64,000 nt of DNA from NCBI RefSeq assembly GCF_035189165.1, contig NZ_CP045246.1:3243058-3307057 (forward strand), in the 5' to 3' direction. Both the position numbers and the translations under genes were made by a program. Source of the DNA: Arthrobacter sp. JZ12. Lineage in GTDB: Bacteria > Actinomycetota > Actinomycetes > Actinomycetales > Micrococcaceae. Below are positions 1 through 8,570 of the stretch, piece by piece (position 1 is the first letter of the stretch; each line of letters begins with the position of its first letter). The notes under the pieces are model-generated. The model was not told the origin of the DNA. It saw only the letters and a program-made list of their open reading frames with translations, and made no database searches.

Positions 1-924
1 CGGACCGCTGAGCTGGACCCTGATCGGCAGTCCCGCGGCCCGGAAGCCTTCCAGCAAACCAGCGAGCGAACCACCGGCCGGAACCGGTGCCAGCGGTGCC
101 GAATCGGGTCCCTCGCGGAGGACGCCGAGTACCCTGCGCATGTCGGCCAGTGCCGTGCGTCCGGTCGCCGAGAGTTCGGTGAGCACTTCCAGCGCGCGGT
201 CCTGGTCCCGCTTCAGAACGACGCCGGCGCCGTCGGACAGCGCGATCATCACGGAAAGCGAGTGCGCTACGACGTCGTGCATTTCCCGCGCGATCCGGTT
301 GCGTTCGTTCGCTGAAGCGAGCTCGGCGTTGCGCTCGGCCCACTCCCTCAGTTCGTTCTCATGAAGCCGTTCCCGCCGAATGGTGACGCCGACGCTCACG
401 GCCACCACGTACCAGAGCGCCGCGAAGCCCATGACAACCCAGATGAGGTAGGGCGCCTCTTCTGTGATTTCGTTCGGAATGAAGGCGAGCGGCACAACCG
501 AGGTGATCAGGGCCACCACGTAGGCCCAGATGACCATCCGTAGCGGGTAGGCGACCGCCACCGCGTACAGCGAGAACCAGATGCTGATGCCCACGGTGGA
601 CCTGGCGTCCGAAAGGCTGAGCGCGATGGGTTCGATTAGGCAGAGCAGACCGAGGACCACCAGCGGATGGGTACGGCGAAAGACCAGGAAGAATGCGGCC
701 GCCGCAATGGGAATGAGGTTCCGGGCGTCGAACGCGTTGTCGACCGGCAGCAGGACATTCGGCAGGCTGGCAAGCAGGAAGATCAGGACGACGACGGCGT
801 CCATCTCCCGCGGATGATTCCGGAAGTACCGGCGAATCGGACCAAGCCGACGTGCATTGATCTCGGTGAAGGAGACCGCGGCCGTTCGCTCCGCAGTCTC
901 CTTCACCGAGGCTTTTTCACTCAT
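1..924 (-). CDS. Sensor histidine kinase, NarL/LiaS type (3' end outside window)
   Basis: Membrane sensor kinase that would autophosphorylate on histidine and pass phosphate to a LuxR-type regulator. The protein starts MSEKASVKE at the ATG at 922-924 and shows several hydrophobic segments over about residues 35-165. A coiled linker follows, then the dimerisation/phosphoacceptor helix with NRIAREMHDVVAHSLS, where the His is the phosphorylation site. The reading frame runs off the left edge before the HATPase domain, so the ATP-binding part is not visible. It lies 35 bp downstream of an ABC-2 exporter on the same strand; kinases next to such exporters often control them, but that is inference. 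The partner regulator would be left of the window. Confidence 0.88.
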   Translation of the reverse strand, partial: MSEKASVKETAERTAAVSFTEINARRLGPIRRYFRNHPREMDAVVVLIFLLASLPNVLLPVDNAFDARNLIPIAAAAFFLVFRRTHPLVVLGLLCLIEPIALSLSDARSTVGISIWFSLYAVAVAYPLRMVIWAYVVALITSVVPLAFIPNEITEEAPYLIWVVMGFAALWYVVAVSVGVTIRRERLHENELREWAERNAELASANERNRIAREMHDVVAHSLSVMIALSDGAGVVLKRDQDRALEVLTELSATGRTALADMRRVLGVLREGPDSAPLAPVPAGGSLAGLLEGFRAAGLPIRVQLSGP

Positions 925-959
925 GGAGTGAGCTTAGGGGGTGTGCAACGCTGAACTGG

Positions 960-1850
960 TCAGACGTCGCGCTTCTTGGTCACGACCAACGAGATCACCA
1001 GCAGGACCAGCGCCCACCCACCCAGGACCAGGGCGCCCTGCCACTGGTTGAGGGCGTCCTCGGCGATGGTCAGGGCAACCATCTGCTCCCCCGCGCTGCT
1101 GGGCAGGAAGCGTGCGGCGTCGGGGATCCAGTCTGCGAGACCGGAGAAGATCTGGACGATGATCGGCAGGACCATGAGCAGGCCGATGGCTGTAACCACT
1201 CCGCCCGCCGTGTTCCGCAGGAGCGTTCCGATCGACATAGCGATGATGGCCATCAGTGCCAGGACCGCTCCGGTGTTGATGATGCTCAGCAGCACTCCGT
1301 CAGTGGTGATGGCGAAGTCGATGCCCTCGGGGGCGAGCAGCGGCTGGGCCACGAAGTACGAGATGAAGGCGGCACCGGCTCCGACCACGAAGGCAATGAC
1401 CGCGATGATCAGGTTCTTCGCGAGCAGCGCGGGGATCCGTGTTGGAACGGCGACCATGGTGGATCTGATCATGCCCGTACCCCATTCGGAGGCAATCAGG
1501 ACGACGGCCAGCGAAGCGATAAGGAGCTGCCCGAAAATAATTCCGGCGCTCGGCGCCGTCAGGGCGAGTTCGCCATAGTTGGTGGCAGCAAGCTGAGCCG
1601 CGATCTCGGGGTCGGACGAGGTGAAGGACTCCGCGGACGCTGCGCTGGTGGCCATGGACCACGCGAACAAGGCCGAAAGCCCCACCATCACCACGAGCGT
1701 GATGGACAGCAGGATCACCGTGGACGGCACGGTGGTTACCTTGATCCACTCGGACTTCAGGACGCGCAGGAAGTTCACGCCCGGACCGTTTGTTGGCAGA
1801 CTGCGCACTGCGGTTGTTTCGGGAGCCTTTGCGGTAGCGGTGTGTGCCAT
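960..1850 (-). CDS. ABC-2 type transporter permease
   Basis: Membrane half of an ABC exporter, 296 residues. A short cytoplasmic N-terminus (about residues 1-38) is followed by about six hydrophobic segments (roughly 40-65, 100-125, 145-170, 185-215, 220-245, 268-288) and a basic tail ending KKRDV. This is the ABC-2 permease layout. It begins 2 bp after the stop of the ATPase gene, so the two are probably co-translated and form one transporter. Substrate cannot be read from sequence; related pairs export peptides, antibiotics or lipids. Confidence 0.88.
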   Translation of the reverse strand: MAHTATAKAPETTAVRSLPTNGPGVNFLRVLKSEWIKVTTVPSTVILLSITLVVMVGLSALFAWSMATSAASAESFTSSDPEIAAQLAATNYGELALTAPSAGIIFGQLLIASLAVVLIASEWGTGMIRSTMVAVPTRIPALLAKNLIIAVIAFVVGAGAAFISYFVAQPLLAPEGIDFAITTDGVLLSIINTGAVLALMAIIAMSIGTLLRNTAGGVVTAIGLLMVLPIIVQIFSGLADWIPDAARFLPSSAGEQMVALTIAEDALNQWQGALVLGGWALVLLVISLVVTKKRDV

Positions 1851-1852
1851 GG

Positions 1853-2815
1853 TTATTTACCTTCCTCGACGCCGGTGCCGGCACTTACGCCGGCCAGCGG
1901 AAGACTGTGGGATTGGTACTCGACCTCGTCGCTGGTGAGCTGCATGTACGCATCTTCCAGAGATGCCTGGAGCGGGGTCAGTTCGTAGACGAGGATCTGG
2001 CTCGCCAGCGCCACCTCGCCGATGCGGCGCGCGTCGGCACCCGTGATCTCGAGAAGTTCAGGTTCCAGCTGTTGGCTGGAAACGCCGTCGGCTGCAAGGG
2101 CGCGGACAAGCTCACCCGGGCGGTCAGCCCGCACGCGTGTGCGTGACTGCCCCTGGCTGGCGAGAATCTCGCTGATCGGCGCATCGGCAATGATCCTGCC
2201 GCGACCGATGACAATCAGGTGATCAGCGGTCAGTGCCATCTCCGACATGAGGTGCGAGGAGAGGAAGACGGTGCGTCCTTCGGCAGCAAGGCCCTTGGCT
2301 AGGTGCCGGACCCACTGCACGCCCTCCGGGTCGAGCCCGTTGACGGGTTCGTCGAGGATGACGGTGTGGGGGTCGCCGAGCAGTGCGCAGGCGATGCCCA
2401 ACCGCTGTCCCATACCTAGGGAAAATCCCCCCACCCGCTTCTTCGCGACGGGCCCGAGGCCGGTCATCTCAATGACCTCCCTCACGCGGCTGTTGGGGAT
2501 GCCGTGAGTGGCGGCCATGGCTCGGAGGTGGTTGTAGGCGCTGCGCTTGGTGTGCACCGCCTTTGCGTCCAGCAGTGCGCCCACTTCCCTCAGCGGGGCC
2601 GAGTGCTGCGCATAATGCTTCCCATTGACCCGGACGTCGCCGTCGGAAGGATTGTCCAGTCCGACGATCATTCTCATGGTGGTGGACTTGCCGGCTCCGT
2701 TCGGGCCGAGAAAGCCCGTGACCCGGCCGGGCTTAACGGTGAATGAGATGTGGTCTACGGCTGTCTTGGCGCCATAGCGTTTGGTCAGCGCTGCTGCCTC
2801 GATCATGGTGGGCAT
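1853..2815 (-). CDS. ABC transporter ATP-binding protein
   Basis: Nucleotide-binding subunit of the exporter, 320 residues. Walker A is GPNGAGKST (about residue 38), the signature is degenerate (SLGMGQR instead of LSGGQ), and Walker B is VILDEPVNGLDP followed by the H-loop SSHLMSE. The roughly 100-residue C-terminal extension is usual for ATPases paired with ABC-2 permeases. The permease follows after 2 bp and the histidine kinase after that, suggesting a three-gene unit. The non-canonical signature is common in the BcrA/NatA branch and need not mean loss of activity. Confidence 0.9.
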   Translation of the reverse strand: MPTMIEAAALTKRYGAKTAVDHISFTVKPGRVTGFLGPNGAGKSTTMRMIVGLDNPSDGDVRVNGKHYAQHSAPLREVGALLDAKAVHTKRSAYNHLRAMAATHGIPNSRVREVIEMTGLGPVAKKRVGGFSLGMGQRLGIACALLGDPHTVILDEPVNGLDPEGVQWVRHLAKGLAAEGRTVFLSSHLMSEMALTADHLIVIGRGRIIADAPISEILASQGQSRTRVRADRPGELVRALAADGVSSQQLEPELLEITGADARRIGEVALASQILVYELTPLQASLEDAYMQLTSDEVEYQSHSLPLAGVSAGTGVEEGK

Positions 2816-2909
2816 CCTTGGGGAAGGAGGAGTTTTCGGAATACTTCAAGCCTAGGAAGATTCCTTTTTCGGGTCACCGATCGGCGGGATGATCCTGCGC
2901 CGGTCCGTG

Positions 2910-4172
2910 TCAGTCGAAAGGATGACCGACGGCGGCGAGCGCCTGTGGCCTTCCCGGTACCTCTATTTCCCGGAGCTCCAGAGTCTGCAGATCGACGACG
3001 GTTATGCCGGACCAGTACCCGTCCCTGGTGTATCCGCCCGAGAGCAGGGCGTAATCCCGCCCGGACGCGGGGTCCGTCCAGGCGAGCGCGTTCTCATGCA
3101 GCCGGTCCAGCGGCAGGACCCGTTCGGCCCCGGTGCCCAGGTCGCGGAGAGTCAGGTTCGGCTGTCCCGTCGCGGAGCCGAACGGGCCGGTTCCCACCAC
3201 CAGCAGCCTGCCGTCCGCGAGCGCCGCTCCATGCTCGTGCGAATTGGCAATCATCTCCTCCACCGCCACCGCACCGCTGGAGGGATCGACGACGGCGAGC
3301 ACCAGGCCCTGGAAAGGCAGCAGGAGGCGTCCGCGGGAGTCCAGTGCGGCGTAGTGGGGTTTCTCCCAGGACGCCAACCCTCCCTCGGTGCCGAATGGAG
3401 CCACCTCGATGCGCCGCGCCTTCAGCGTCTCAGTGTCGACAACGTGCACGCTGAATGAATCGTGGTCAACGGTGTAGACCTCGGACCCGTCGGGCGACAT
3501 GAGGATATCGAAGGGCCGCAGGCCCACCTCCACCGATCCGGTCACTCGTCCAGCGGTGACGTCGATTCTCTCCAACACCGACGTGCCGTCTGTCCGGAGT
3601 ACCGCCACGTAGGCAGTTGTCCCGTCGGCACTTGCAACGATCCCGGTTCCGCCCGGTCTGTATTCCCCGTATGCCAACCGTTGGGGCGCGTTGAGGTAGG
3701 GAATCAGCGCCGTTCGACGCTGCTTCCCGACATCGACCACGGCAACACCTTCCGCAGTGGAGACAAAAGCCATGCCTTCTGTGGCATACACGTCCCATGG
3801 CGCCTGCCCGACGGTGATGCTCCCAACCACTGGCTCCTCCGCGTCGCCCGGGTCCACCAGCAGAAGCGAGTCGCCTGCCGCATCGGTGACGGCTATGAGC
3901 GCTGGATTGGATGGTTGGGGCGCCGGGACCTTGGAGGGCGCGGGCTCCGGTGGGGATACCGGTGCCGCGGACGACGGCGGCACGGCGGTAGGTGGGCTTC
4001 CCGCCCGGGAGGGAGCCGGCGTCGTCGTCTGTGCTGGTGAAGACGACGGCGCCGACTGTGGGGTGCAGGCCACAATCACGAGCACAAGGAGCAGCATGGA
4101 GAGGATGCCGCGCAGCCTACCCGTCAAAGGAATCCGCGATAGCGTCGAGACCCGCCTGGGCGCACGCTTCAT
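2910..4172 (-). CDS. YncE-like beta-propeller lipoprotein
   Basis: Predicted secreted lipoprotein of about 420 residues. The N-terminus has several arginines, a hydrophobic stretch MLLLVLVIVAC and a lipobox cysteine, followed by a Ser/Pro/Thr-rich spacer. The rest is built of repeated blades such as ALIAVTDAAGDSLLLVD, VDVGKQRRTALIPYL and VEVGLRPFDILMSPDG, typical of YncE/NHL seven-bladed propellers. Such proteins act outside the membrane, often by binding ligands or other proteins; no enzyme function is implied. The start is uncertain: the ATG at 4172 gives a full signal peptide but overlaps the end of the upstream HbpS-like gene by 56 bp and lacks a clear ribosome-binding site. The overlap suggests expression with that gene. 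Confidence 0.72.
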   Translation of the reverse strand: MKRAPRRVSTLSRIPLTGRLRGILSMLLLVLVIVACTPQSAPSSSPAQTTTPAPSRAGSPPTAVPPSSAAPVSPPEPAPSKVPAPQPSNPALIAVTDAAGDSLLLVDPGDAEEPVVGSITVGQAPWDVYATEGMAFVSTAEGVAVVDVGKQRRTALIPYLNAPQRLAYGEYRPGGTGIVASADGTTAYVAVLRTDGTSVLERIDVTAGRVTGSVEVGLRPFDILMSPDGSEVYTVDHDSFSVHVVDTETLKARRIEVAPFGTEGGLASWEKPHYAALDSRGRLLLPFQGLVLAVVDPSSGAVAVEEMIANSHEHGAALADGRLLVVGTGPFGSATGQPNLTLRDLGTGAERVLPLDRLHENALAWTDPASGRDYALLSGGYTRDGYWSGITVVDLQTLELREIEVPGRPQALAAVGHPFD

Positions 4173-4743
4173 CGGCGGCACCGTCAGGTGCCCCGCCCAC
4201 ACCAATTCCTGCGATGGGAGCCTCTCCTGCCCTCACCGTGACACCTCCGGGCAGGAACAGGGTGCCCGGGATGTCCCGGATGGTTGCGCCGTCACCCGTT
4301 GCACGCTCGCTCAACTCGGAGGTGTTCGCGCCGAACGCCGCCGCGGTGTAAGCCTTCAGTCGCGCCGAATCCTCGGTGTGCTGCGCCGCATTGTCCCCGC
4401 GAAGCAGGGCCTGGACCTGACCGAACCGGTCAACGACGGCTACGGATACGAAGGGAAGGTCATCTGACTGACACTGCGCCAGCGCGGCCTCCGCCGCCTG
4501 CATCGCCGCCTGGACACTCAGCCGCGACGTGGTGAGGACCGCCTCGCCACCCTGTTCGGAGTCTTCTCCGGCAGGAGCAGTAGACTCCCCCGACGCCTGC
4601 TCTTCGGCCGGTGCGGTCGTTGCGGGAGGTTCGGACTCCTGGCCGGTGGCCGTCTCGGTGGACGAACAGGCGGTGACGCCGAGGGCGAGCACAGCAGCAG
4701 ATGCGAAGGCGAGGGAGACGGAAAAGAACTTGGATGTGGCCAT
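4117..4743 (-). CDS. HbpS/GlcG-family (DUF336) lipoprotein
   Basis: Extracellular DUF336 protein of 208 residues. MATSKFFSVS leads a signal peptide ending in the lipobox LGVTAC; a Glu/Ala/Thr-rich spacer follows, then the GlcG/HbpS domain from about residue 70. The domain shows SVQAAMQAAEAALAQC, VAVVDRFGQVQALLRGDNA and the family's glycine-rich C-terminal part FLPGGVTVRAGEAPIAGIGVGGA. The ATG at 4743 is preceded by AAAGGA at good spacing. In Streptomyces reticuli, HbpS is a secreted haem-binding partner of the SenS/SenR two-component system. Here the gene is divergent from a NarL-type kinase/regulator pair, so a similar job is plausible, but haem binding cannot be seen in sequence. Confidence 0.82.
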   Translation of the reverse strand: MATSKFFSVSLAFASAAVLALGVTACSSTETATGQESEPPATTAPAEEQASGESTAPAGEDSEQGGEAVLTTSRLSVQAAMQAAEAALAQCQSDDLPFVSVAVVDRFGQVQALLRGDNAAQHTEDSARLKAYTAAAFGANTSELSERATGDGATIRDIPGTLFLPGGVTVRAGEAPIAGIGVGGAPDGAADEACAQAGLDAIADSFDG

Positions 4744-4909
4744 GACGATCCTTTTGGAAGGGCTTAGTTGAGAACTCCCCCAAGTGTCCCAACCGGCCTG
4801 CGACCGGCGCGTCGCACCGGCGGACCGGCATGCCTCATCCATTCGTACGACGTTCTCCCCGCCCCCAGCGGGTAAGATCCCAGCAGTCCCGCTACGCGAT
4901 CGGTTCCCC

Positions 4910-6052
4910 ATGACTCTGCAGCTGCACGGCAAGGCCGCCGTTCTGCGGTGGATGCACGCCGGTTTCTACCTGCTGCTCCTCACCTCCGCGGTCCGCTACC
5001 TCCTCTCACACGGACTGGATGAGCAGTGGGTTCTCCTGTTGGCTCTGTCCTTGCTTCTGACATGCGTTTATGCCGGAGGGAGCATGCTTCTGGCTCAAGG
5101 TCGATACGCCGGAGCCTGGTTGATGGCGGTGCTGGTCCTGTGGGGACTGCTCGCCTTCATGGCACCCAGCTTTGTCTGGTGTGCCTTTCCCTTGTTCTTT
5201 GCATGCCGGCACCTCCTCCGCGGGTGGCAGGCGAGCGTATGCCTGATCGTGGTGGTCCTGGTCATGGTCGCGGCCCTAGCCCGGCTCACGGGAGGTCCCG
5301 ACGTCGCCCTCATTGTCGGGCCGGTGGCCGTTGCAGCGTTGATGCTGGCGGTCTACAACCGAATCGAACAGGAAAGCCTGGCTCGGCAGAAGCTCGTTGA
5401 TGAACTCACGGCAGCGCAGGCGGAACTCAGCACCAGCAAGCAGCGTGAGGGTGCCCTGGCCGAGCGCGAGCGCCTCGCCCGGGAGATCCATGACACGGTC
5501 ACCCAGGACCTGACCCAGTCGGTGCTCCTGCTCGAGGCAGCGGATCAGTTGTGGGATGCAGAGCCGGCGTCGTCCCGTGCCCACGTGACGCAGGCAACGC
5601 GCTCGGTTCGGCGCAGCCTGGTGGAAGCACGCAACCTGGTTCACAACCTCACCTCGCCGCAGCTTGACCACCGAAGCCTGACGGACGCCCTCCGCGCAGC
5701 CACCGCGGACATCCCGGGCCTGCACCTCAACGTCACAGGCGTTGAGTACCCGCTGAGTCCGGAAATCAACCACGCGCTTCTTCGCATCGCCCAAAGCGCC
5801 GCTGCCAACGTAAGACTGCATGCAGGCGCCAGGAGCGCGGTCCTCACCCTTTCCTACCTGTCCGACGGCGTGAGCCTCGACCTGTTCGACGACGGCCGGG
5901 GCTTTGACCCCGCGGCCGCTGAAACCCACGGATACGGACTTCGCGCCATGCGCCAGCGCGCGGAGCAGCTCGGCGGGACCTTCACCGTGGAGAGCCAACC
6001 GGGTGACGGCACCGTGGTGACGGCATGGCTGCCACTGCAGGAGGGCGCATGA
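4910..6052 (+). CDS. NarL-family sensor histidine kinase (SenS-like)
   Basis: Sensor kinase of 380 residues. Five or six membrane segments (about residues 16-150) lead into a coiled linker, a HisKA_3 domain with REIHDTVTQDLTQSV (phosphoacceptor His) and a HATPase domain ending in DDGRGFDP, GYGLRAMRQRAEQ and GDGTVV. The ATG at 4910 was chosen because the hydrophobic domain starts just after it and the upstream in-frame extension looks non-coding. No clear Shine-Dalgarno is present; a TAAGAT at 4873-4878 could be a -10 box. The stop overlaps the ATG of the regulator gene (ATGA). Divergent from the HbpS-like lipoprotein gene, which resembles the HbpS-SenS-SenR arrangement. Confidence 0.88.
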   Translation: MTLQLHGKAAVLRWMHAGFYLLLLTSAVRYLLSHGLDEQWVLLLALSLLLTCVYAGGSMLLAQGRYAGAWLMAVLVLWGLLAFMAPSFVWCAFPLFFACRHLLRGWQASVCLIVVVLVMVAALARLTGGPDVALIVGPVAVAALMLAVYNRIEQESLARQKLVDELTAAQAELSTSKQREGALAERERLAREIHDTVTQDLTQSVLLLEAADQLWDAEPASSRAHVTQATRSVRRSLVEARNLVHNLTSPQLDHRSLTDALRAATADIPGLHLNVTGVEYPLSPEINHALLRIAQSAAANVRLHAGARSAVLTLSYLSDGVSLDLFDDGRGFDPAAAETHGYGLRAMRQRAEQLGGTFTVESQPGDGTVVTAWLPLQEGA

Positions 6053-6678
6053 CCACGGTGCTGTTGGTGGACGATCATGACGTGGTTCGTGCTGGCCTGC
6101 GGGCGATACTCGGGACCCAGTCCGATCTGACGGTGGTCGGAGAGGCGGCGGACGGCGCTGCAGGAGTGCGGGCTGCCGTGGACCTCCGCCCCGACGTGGT
6201 CCTCATGGACCTGGCCATCGGATCCGGCCTGGACGGAATCGAGGCCACGCGCAGGATCGTTGCCGAGGCGCCCTCGGTGCGCATCCTGGTGTTCACCACC
6301 TACGATTCCGACGCTGACATTGTTCGGGTGATCGATGCGGGTGCCACGGGATACCTGCTGAAGGATTCGACGCCGGCGGAGCTCTACGCGGCTATCCATG
6401 CCGCCGCTCGGGGGCAGGCCGCCTTGTCAGCGCCGGTTGCCTCAGTGCTGCTCAAACGCATGCAGCAGCCCAACTCGGCATTGACGCCGCGCGAGGCAGA
6501 GATCCTCGAGCTGCTGACCGCCGGTCTCAGCAACCGCGAAATGAGCCGTCAGCTATTCATCAGCGAAACCACAATCAAGACCCACCTGATGCACATCTAC
6601 CGGAAGCTGGACGTGGACACGCGGTCGGCGGCTATCGCGGAAGCGTCGCGGCGGGGTTGGGTTCGGCATCGAGGCTGA
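6049..6678 (+). CDS. LuxR/NarL-family response regulator
   Basis: DNA-binding response regulator of 209 residues. The receiver domain has acidic residues in VDDHD, the phosphorylated Asp in DVVLMDLAI, the conserved Thr in VFTTYDS and Lys in GYLLKDS. The C-terminal LuxR helix-turn-helix is clear: LTPREAEILELLTAGLSNREMS and SETTIKTHLMHIYRKL. The ATG at 6049 sits behind GGAGGGC and overlaps the kinase stop by four bases, so the two are translationally coupled. It ends exactly where the convergent DrrB-like gene ends (6679). Confidence 0.93.
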   Translation: MTTVLLVDDHDVVRAGLRAILGTQSDLTVVGEAADGAAGVRAAVDLRPDVVLMDLAIGSGLDGIEATRRIVAEAPSVRILVFTTYDSDADIVRVIDAGATGYLLKDSTPAELYAAIHAAARGQAALSAPVASVLLKRMQQPNSALTPREAEILELLTAGLSNREMSRQLFISETTIKTHLMHIYRKLDVDTRSAAIAEASRRGWVRHRG

Positions 6679-7512
6679 TCATCGGGAGCTGATGGAGGTG
6701 AATTTCCGTACCGACAGCGGCACGAAGATGGCGAGCATCAGCACGATGCCGATAATCACCGTAATGACCGGGTTCTGCAGGGTCCAGGCCGTGGGTTCGG
6801 GAAACTCGGGGTTGGTGTTCCCGAACAGTTGCCGTGCTGACTCCACAAGCGCAGACACCGGGTTCCATTCGGCAATGTTCTTCAGGACCTCCGGCAGGGT
6901 GTGAATCGGCACGAAGGCGTTCGAGATGAAGGTCAGGGGGAAGAGGATCATGAAGGAGGCGTTGTTGATGACCTCCGGGCTGCGGACGCTCATGCCCAGT
7001 AGAGCCATGACCCAGCTGAATCCGTAGGAGAAGAGCAGCAGGACCAGGACGCCGCTGATGAAGCCTCCGAGGGATGTAGTCACCCGCCAGCCCACCAGCC
7101 AGCCGGTGCCCATCATGATGAGCATGGAGATGCTGTTGATGACCAGGTCGCCGTTGGTGCGGCCGATCAGCACGGCGGCAGGGCTCATGGGGAGGCTGCG
7201 GAAACGGTCGATGATGCCGTCCTTCAGGTCCTGCGCCATGGCAGCACCGGAGAAGGTTGACCCGAAGATAACAGTTTGCGCGAAGATTCCGGCCATCAGG
7301 AAGTTCACGTAGTCGGGCACGTTCATTGCCCCGGCGTAGACCTGGCTGAAGAGGAGCACGAACATGATGGGCTGGAGGATGGTGAATACCAGGATCTCGG
7401 GTACGCGCTTGATCTTGATCAGGTTCCGGCGGGTGGCAATCCAGCCGTCCGACAACAGCTGGGTGAAGGGTGTGCCGACACTCTGGTAGGCCGACTGGCT
7501 GACGGCGGTCAT
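6679..7512 (-). CDS. DrrB-like ABC-2 permease
   Basis: Membrane subunit of an ABC exporter, 277 residues, with the ABC-2 layout: a cytoplasmic N-terminus with WIATRRNLIKIKRVPE, six hydrophobic segments, and the mid-protein segment AMAQDLKDGIIDRFRSLPM typical of DrrB/NodJ-type permeases. The tail ends VRKFTSISSR. Its start overlaps the stop of the ATPase gene by four bases (ATGA), indicating coupled translation. The DrrAB family exports drugs or lipids; substrate is unknown here. Confidence 0.9.
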   Translation of the reverse strand: MTAVSQSAYQSVGTPFTQLLSDGWIATRRNLIKIKRVPEILVFTILQPIMFVLLFSQVYAGAMNVPDYVNFLMAGIFAQTVIFGSTFSGAAMAQDLKDGIIDRFRSLPMSPAAVLIGRTNGDLVINSISMLIMMGTGWLVGWRVTTSLGGFISGVLVLLLFSYGFSWVMALLGMSVRSPEVINNASFMILFPLTFISNAFVPIHTLPEVLKNIAEWNPVSALVESARQLFGNTNPEFPEPTAWTLQNPVITVIIGIVLMLAIFVPLSVRKFTSISSR

Positions 7513-8495
7513 TTGGCTTTCTCCATTTCAGCGTTGGTCCTCGCCGCCTCAGCCTCAGCCTTATGACCGGTCAGCTTCAGGAAGACGTCGTCCAGGGTGG
7601 GCCGGCGCATTCCGGCGTCGTGCAGTTGAATGTTGGCAGCCCCGAGATCGGAGAGCACGTACTGCAGCGCGCGCGGCCCCTCAACCACCGCCACTTCAAC
7701 CGTCCGGTCATTGACAGAAGGCGAGCCGTCGCCGTGGCGGCCAAGAATCTCGCGGGCCGCACCGGCGTCGGCCTCGTCAACCAGCGTCACGACGATGCGG
7801 TGACCGCCGATCTGCGCCTTGAGCTGGTCCGAGGTGCCCTCGGCGATAACCTTGCCGCCGTCGATCACGGAGATCTCATCGGCGAGGTGATCGGCCTCCT
7901 CAAGATACTGGGTGGTAAGCAGCAGGGTGGTTCCCGCGTTCACGAGCTGATTGATGATGTCCCAGAGCGCAAGGCGGCTTCGGGGATCCAGACCGGTGGT
8001 GGGTTCGTCGAGGAACAGGATCTTCGGGTTGATGACCAGGGCGCCGGCAAGGTCGATCCGGCGACGCATGCCGCCGGAGAAACCCTTGACCGGGCGGTTG
8101 CCGGCCTCGGTCAGCTCGAACTGCTCAATCAGTTCGCGGGCCCGCTGGCGGGCGGTGCGGGCTCCCAGGTGGTAGAGCCGGCCCACCATCTCGAGATTCT
8201 CGAACCCGGTGAGGTTCTCATCCACCGCGGCGTACTGTCCGGACGCGCCGATGATTCGACGGGCAGCTTTCGGGTTTCGGACTACGTCGATGCCGTCGAT
8301 GTGTGCCGTGCCCTCATCCGGCTTGATGAGCGTGGTAAGTACCTTGACCGCGGTTGTCTTGCCGGCTCCATTGGGTCCGAGCAGCGCCTTGACCGTACCC
8401 TCGGGAACCGAGAGGCTGAGCCCCGCGAGCGCATGCACCGGGCCGCTTTTCGATGAGTATGTCTTCTTCAGACCTTCGGCCTGGATGATAGTCAT
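7509..8495 (-). CDS. DrrA-like ABC transporter ATP-binding protein
   Basis: ATPase subunit of 328 residues. Walker A GPNGAGKTT, Q-loop region ASGQYAAVDENLTGFENL, signature FSGGMRRR, Walker B ILFLDEPTTGLDP, and H-loop LLTTQYLEEAD are all intact. The C-terminal regulatory domain (about 220-320) with RPTLDDVFLKLTGH is the DrrA type found in daunorubicin-resistance exporters. A Lys/Glu/Ala-rich tail is present. Forms an operon with the permease gene downstream. No adjacent regulator on this strand; the kinase/regulator pair converges on it. Confidence 0.92.
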   Translation of the reverse strand: MTIIQAEGLKKTYSSKSGPVHALAGLSLSVPEGTVKALLGPNGAGKTTAVKVLTTLIKPDEGTAHIDGIDVVRNPKAARRIIGASGQYAAVDENLTGFENLEMVGRLYHLGARTARQRARELIEQFELTEAGNRPVKGFSGGMRRRIDLAGALVINPKILFLDEPTTGLDPRSRLALWDIINQLVNAGTTLLLTTQYLEEADHLADEISVIDGGKVIAEGTSDQLKAQIGGHRIVVTLVDEADAGAAREILGRHGDGSPSVNDRTVEVAVVEGPRALQYVLSDLGAANIQLHDAGMRRPTLDDVFLKLTGHKAEAEAARTNAEMEKAK

Positions 8496-8570
8496 GGGAT
8501 CGACCCTAGGTACTCGAAGTAGTGGTAGGAAGATGGTCGCGGACAGCTCCTGTCCGCAATTCTGATCGGG

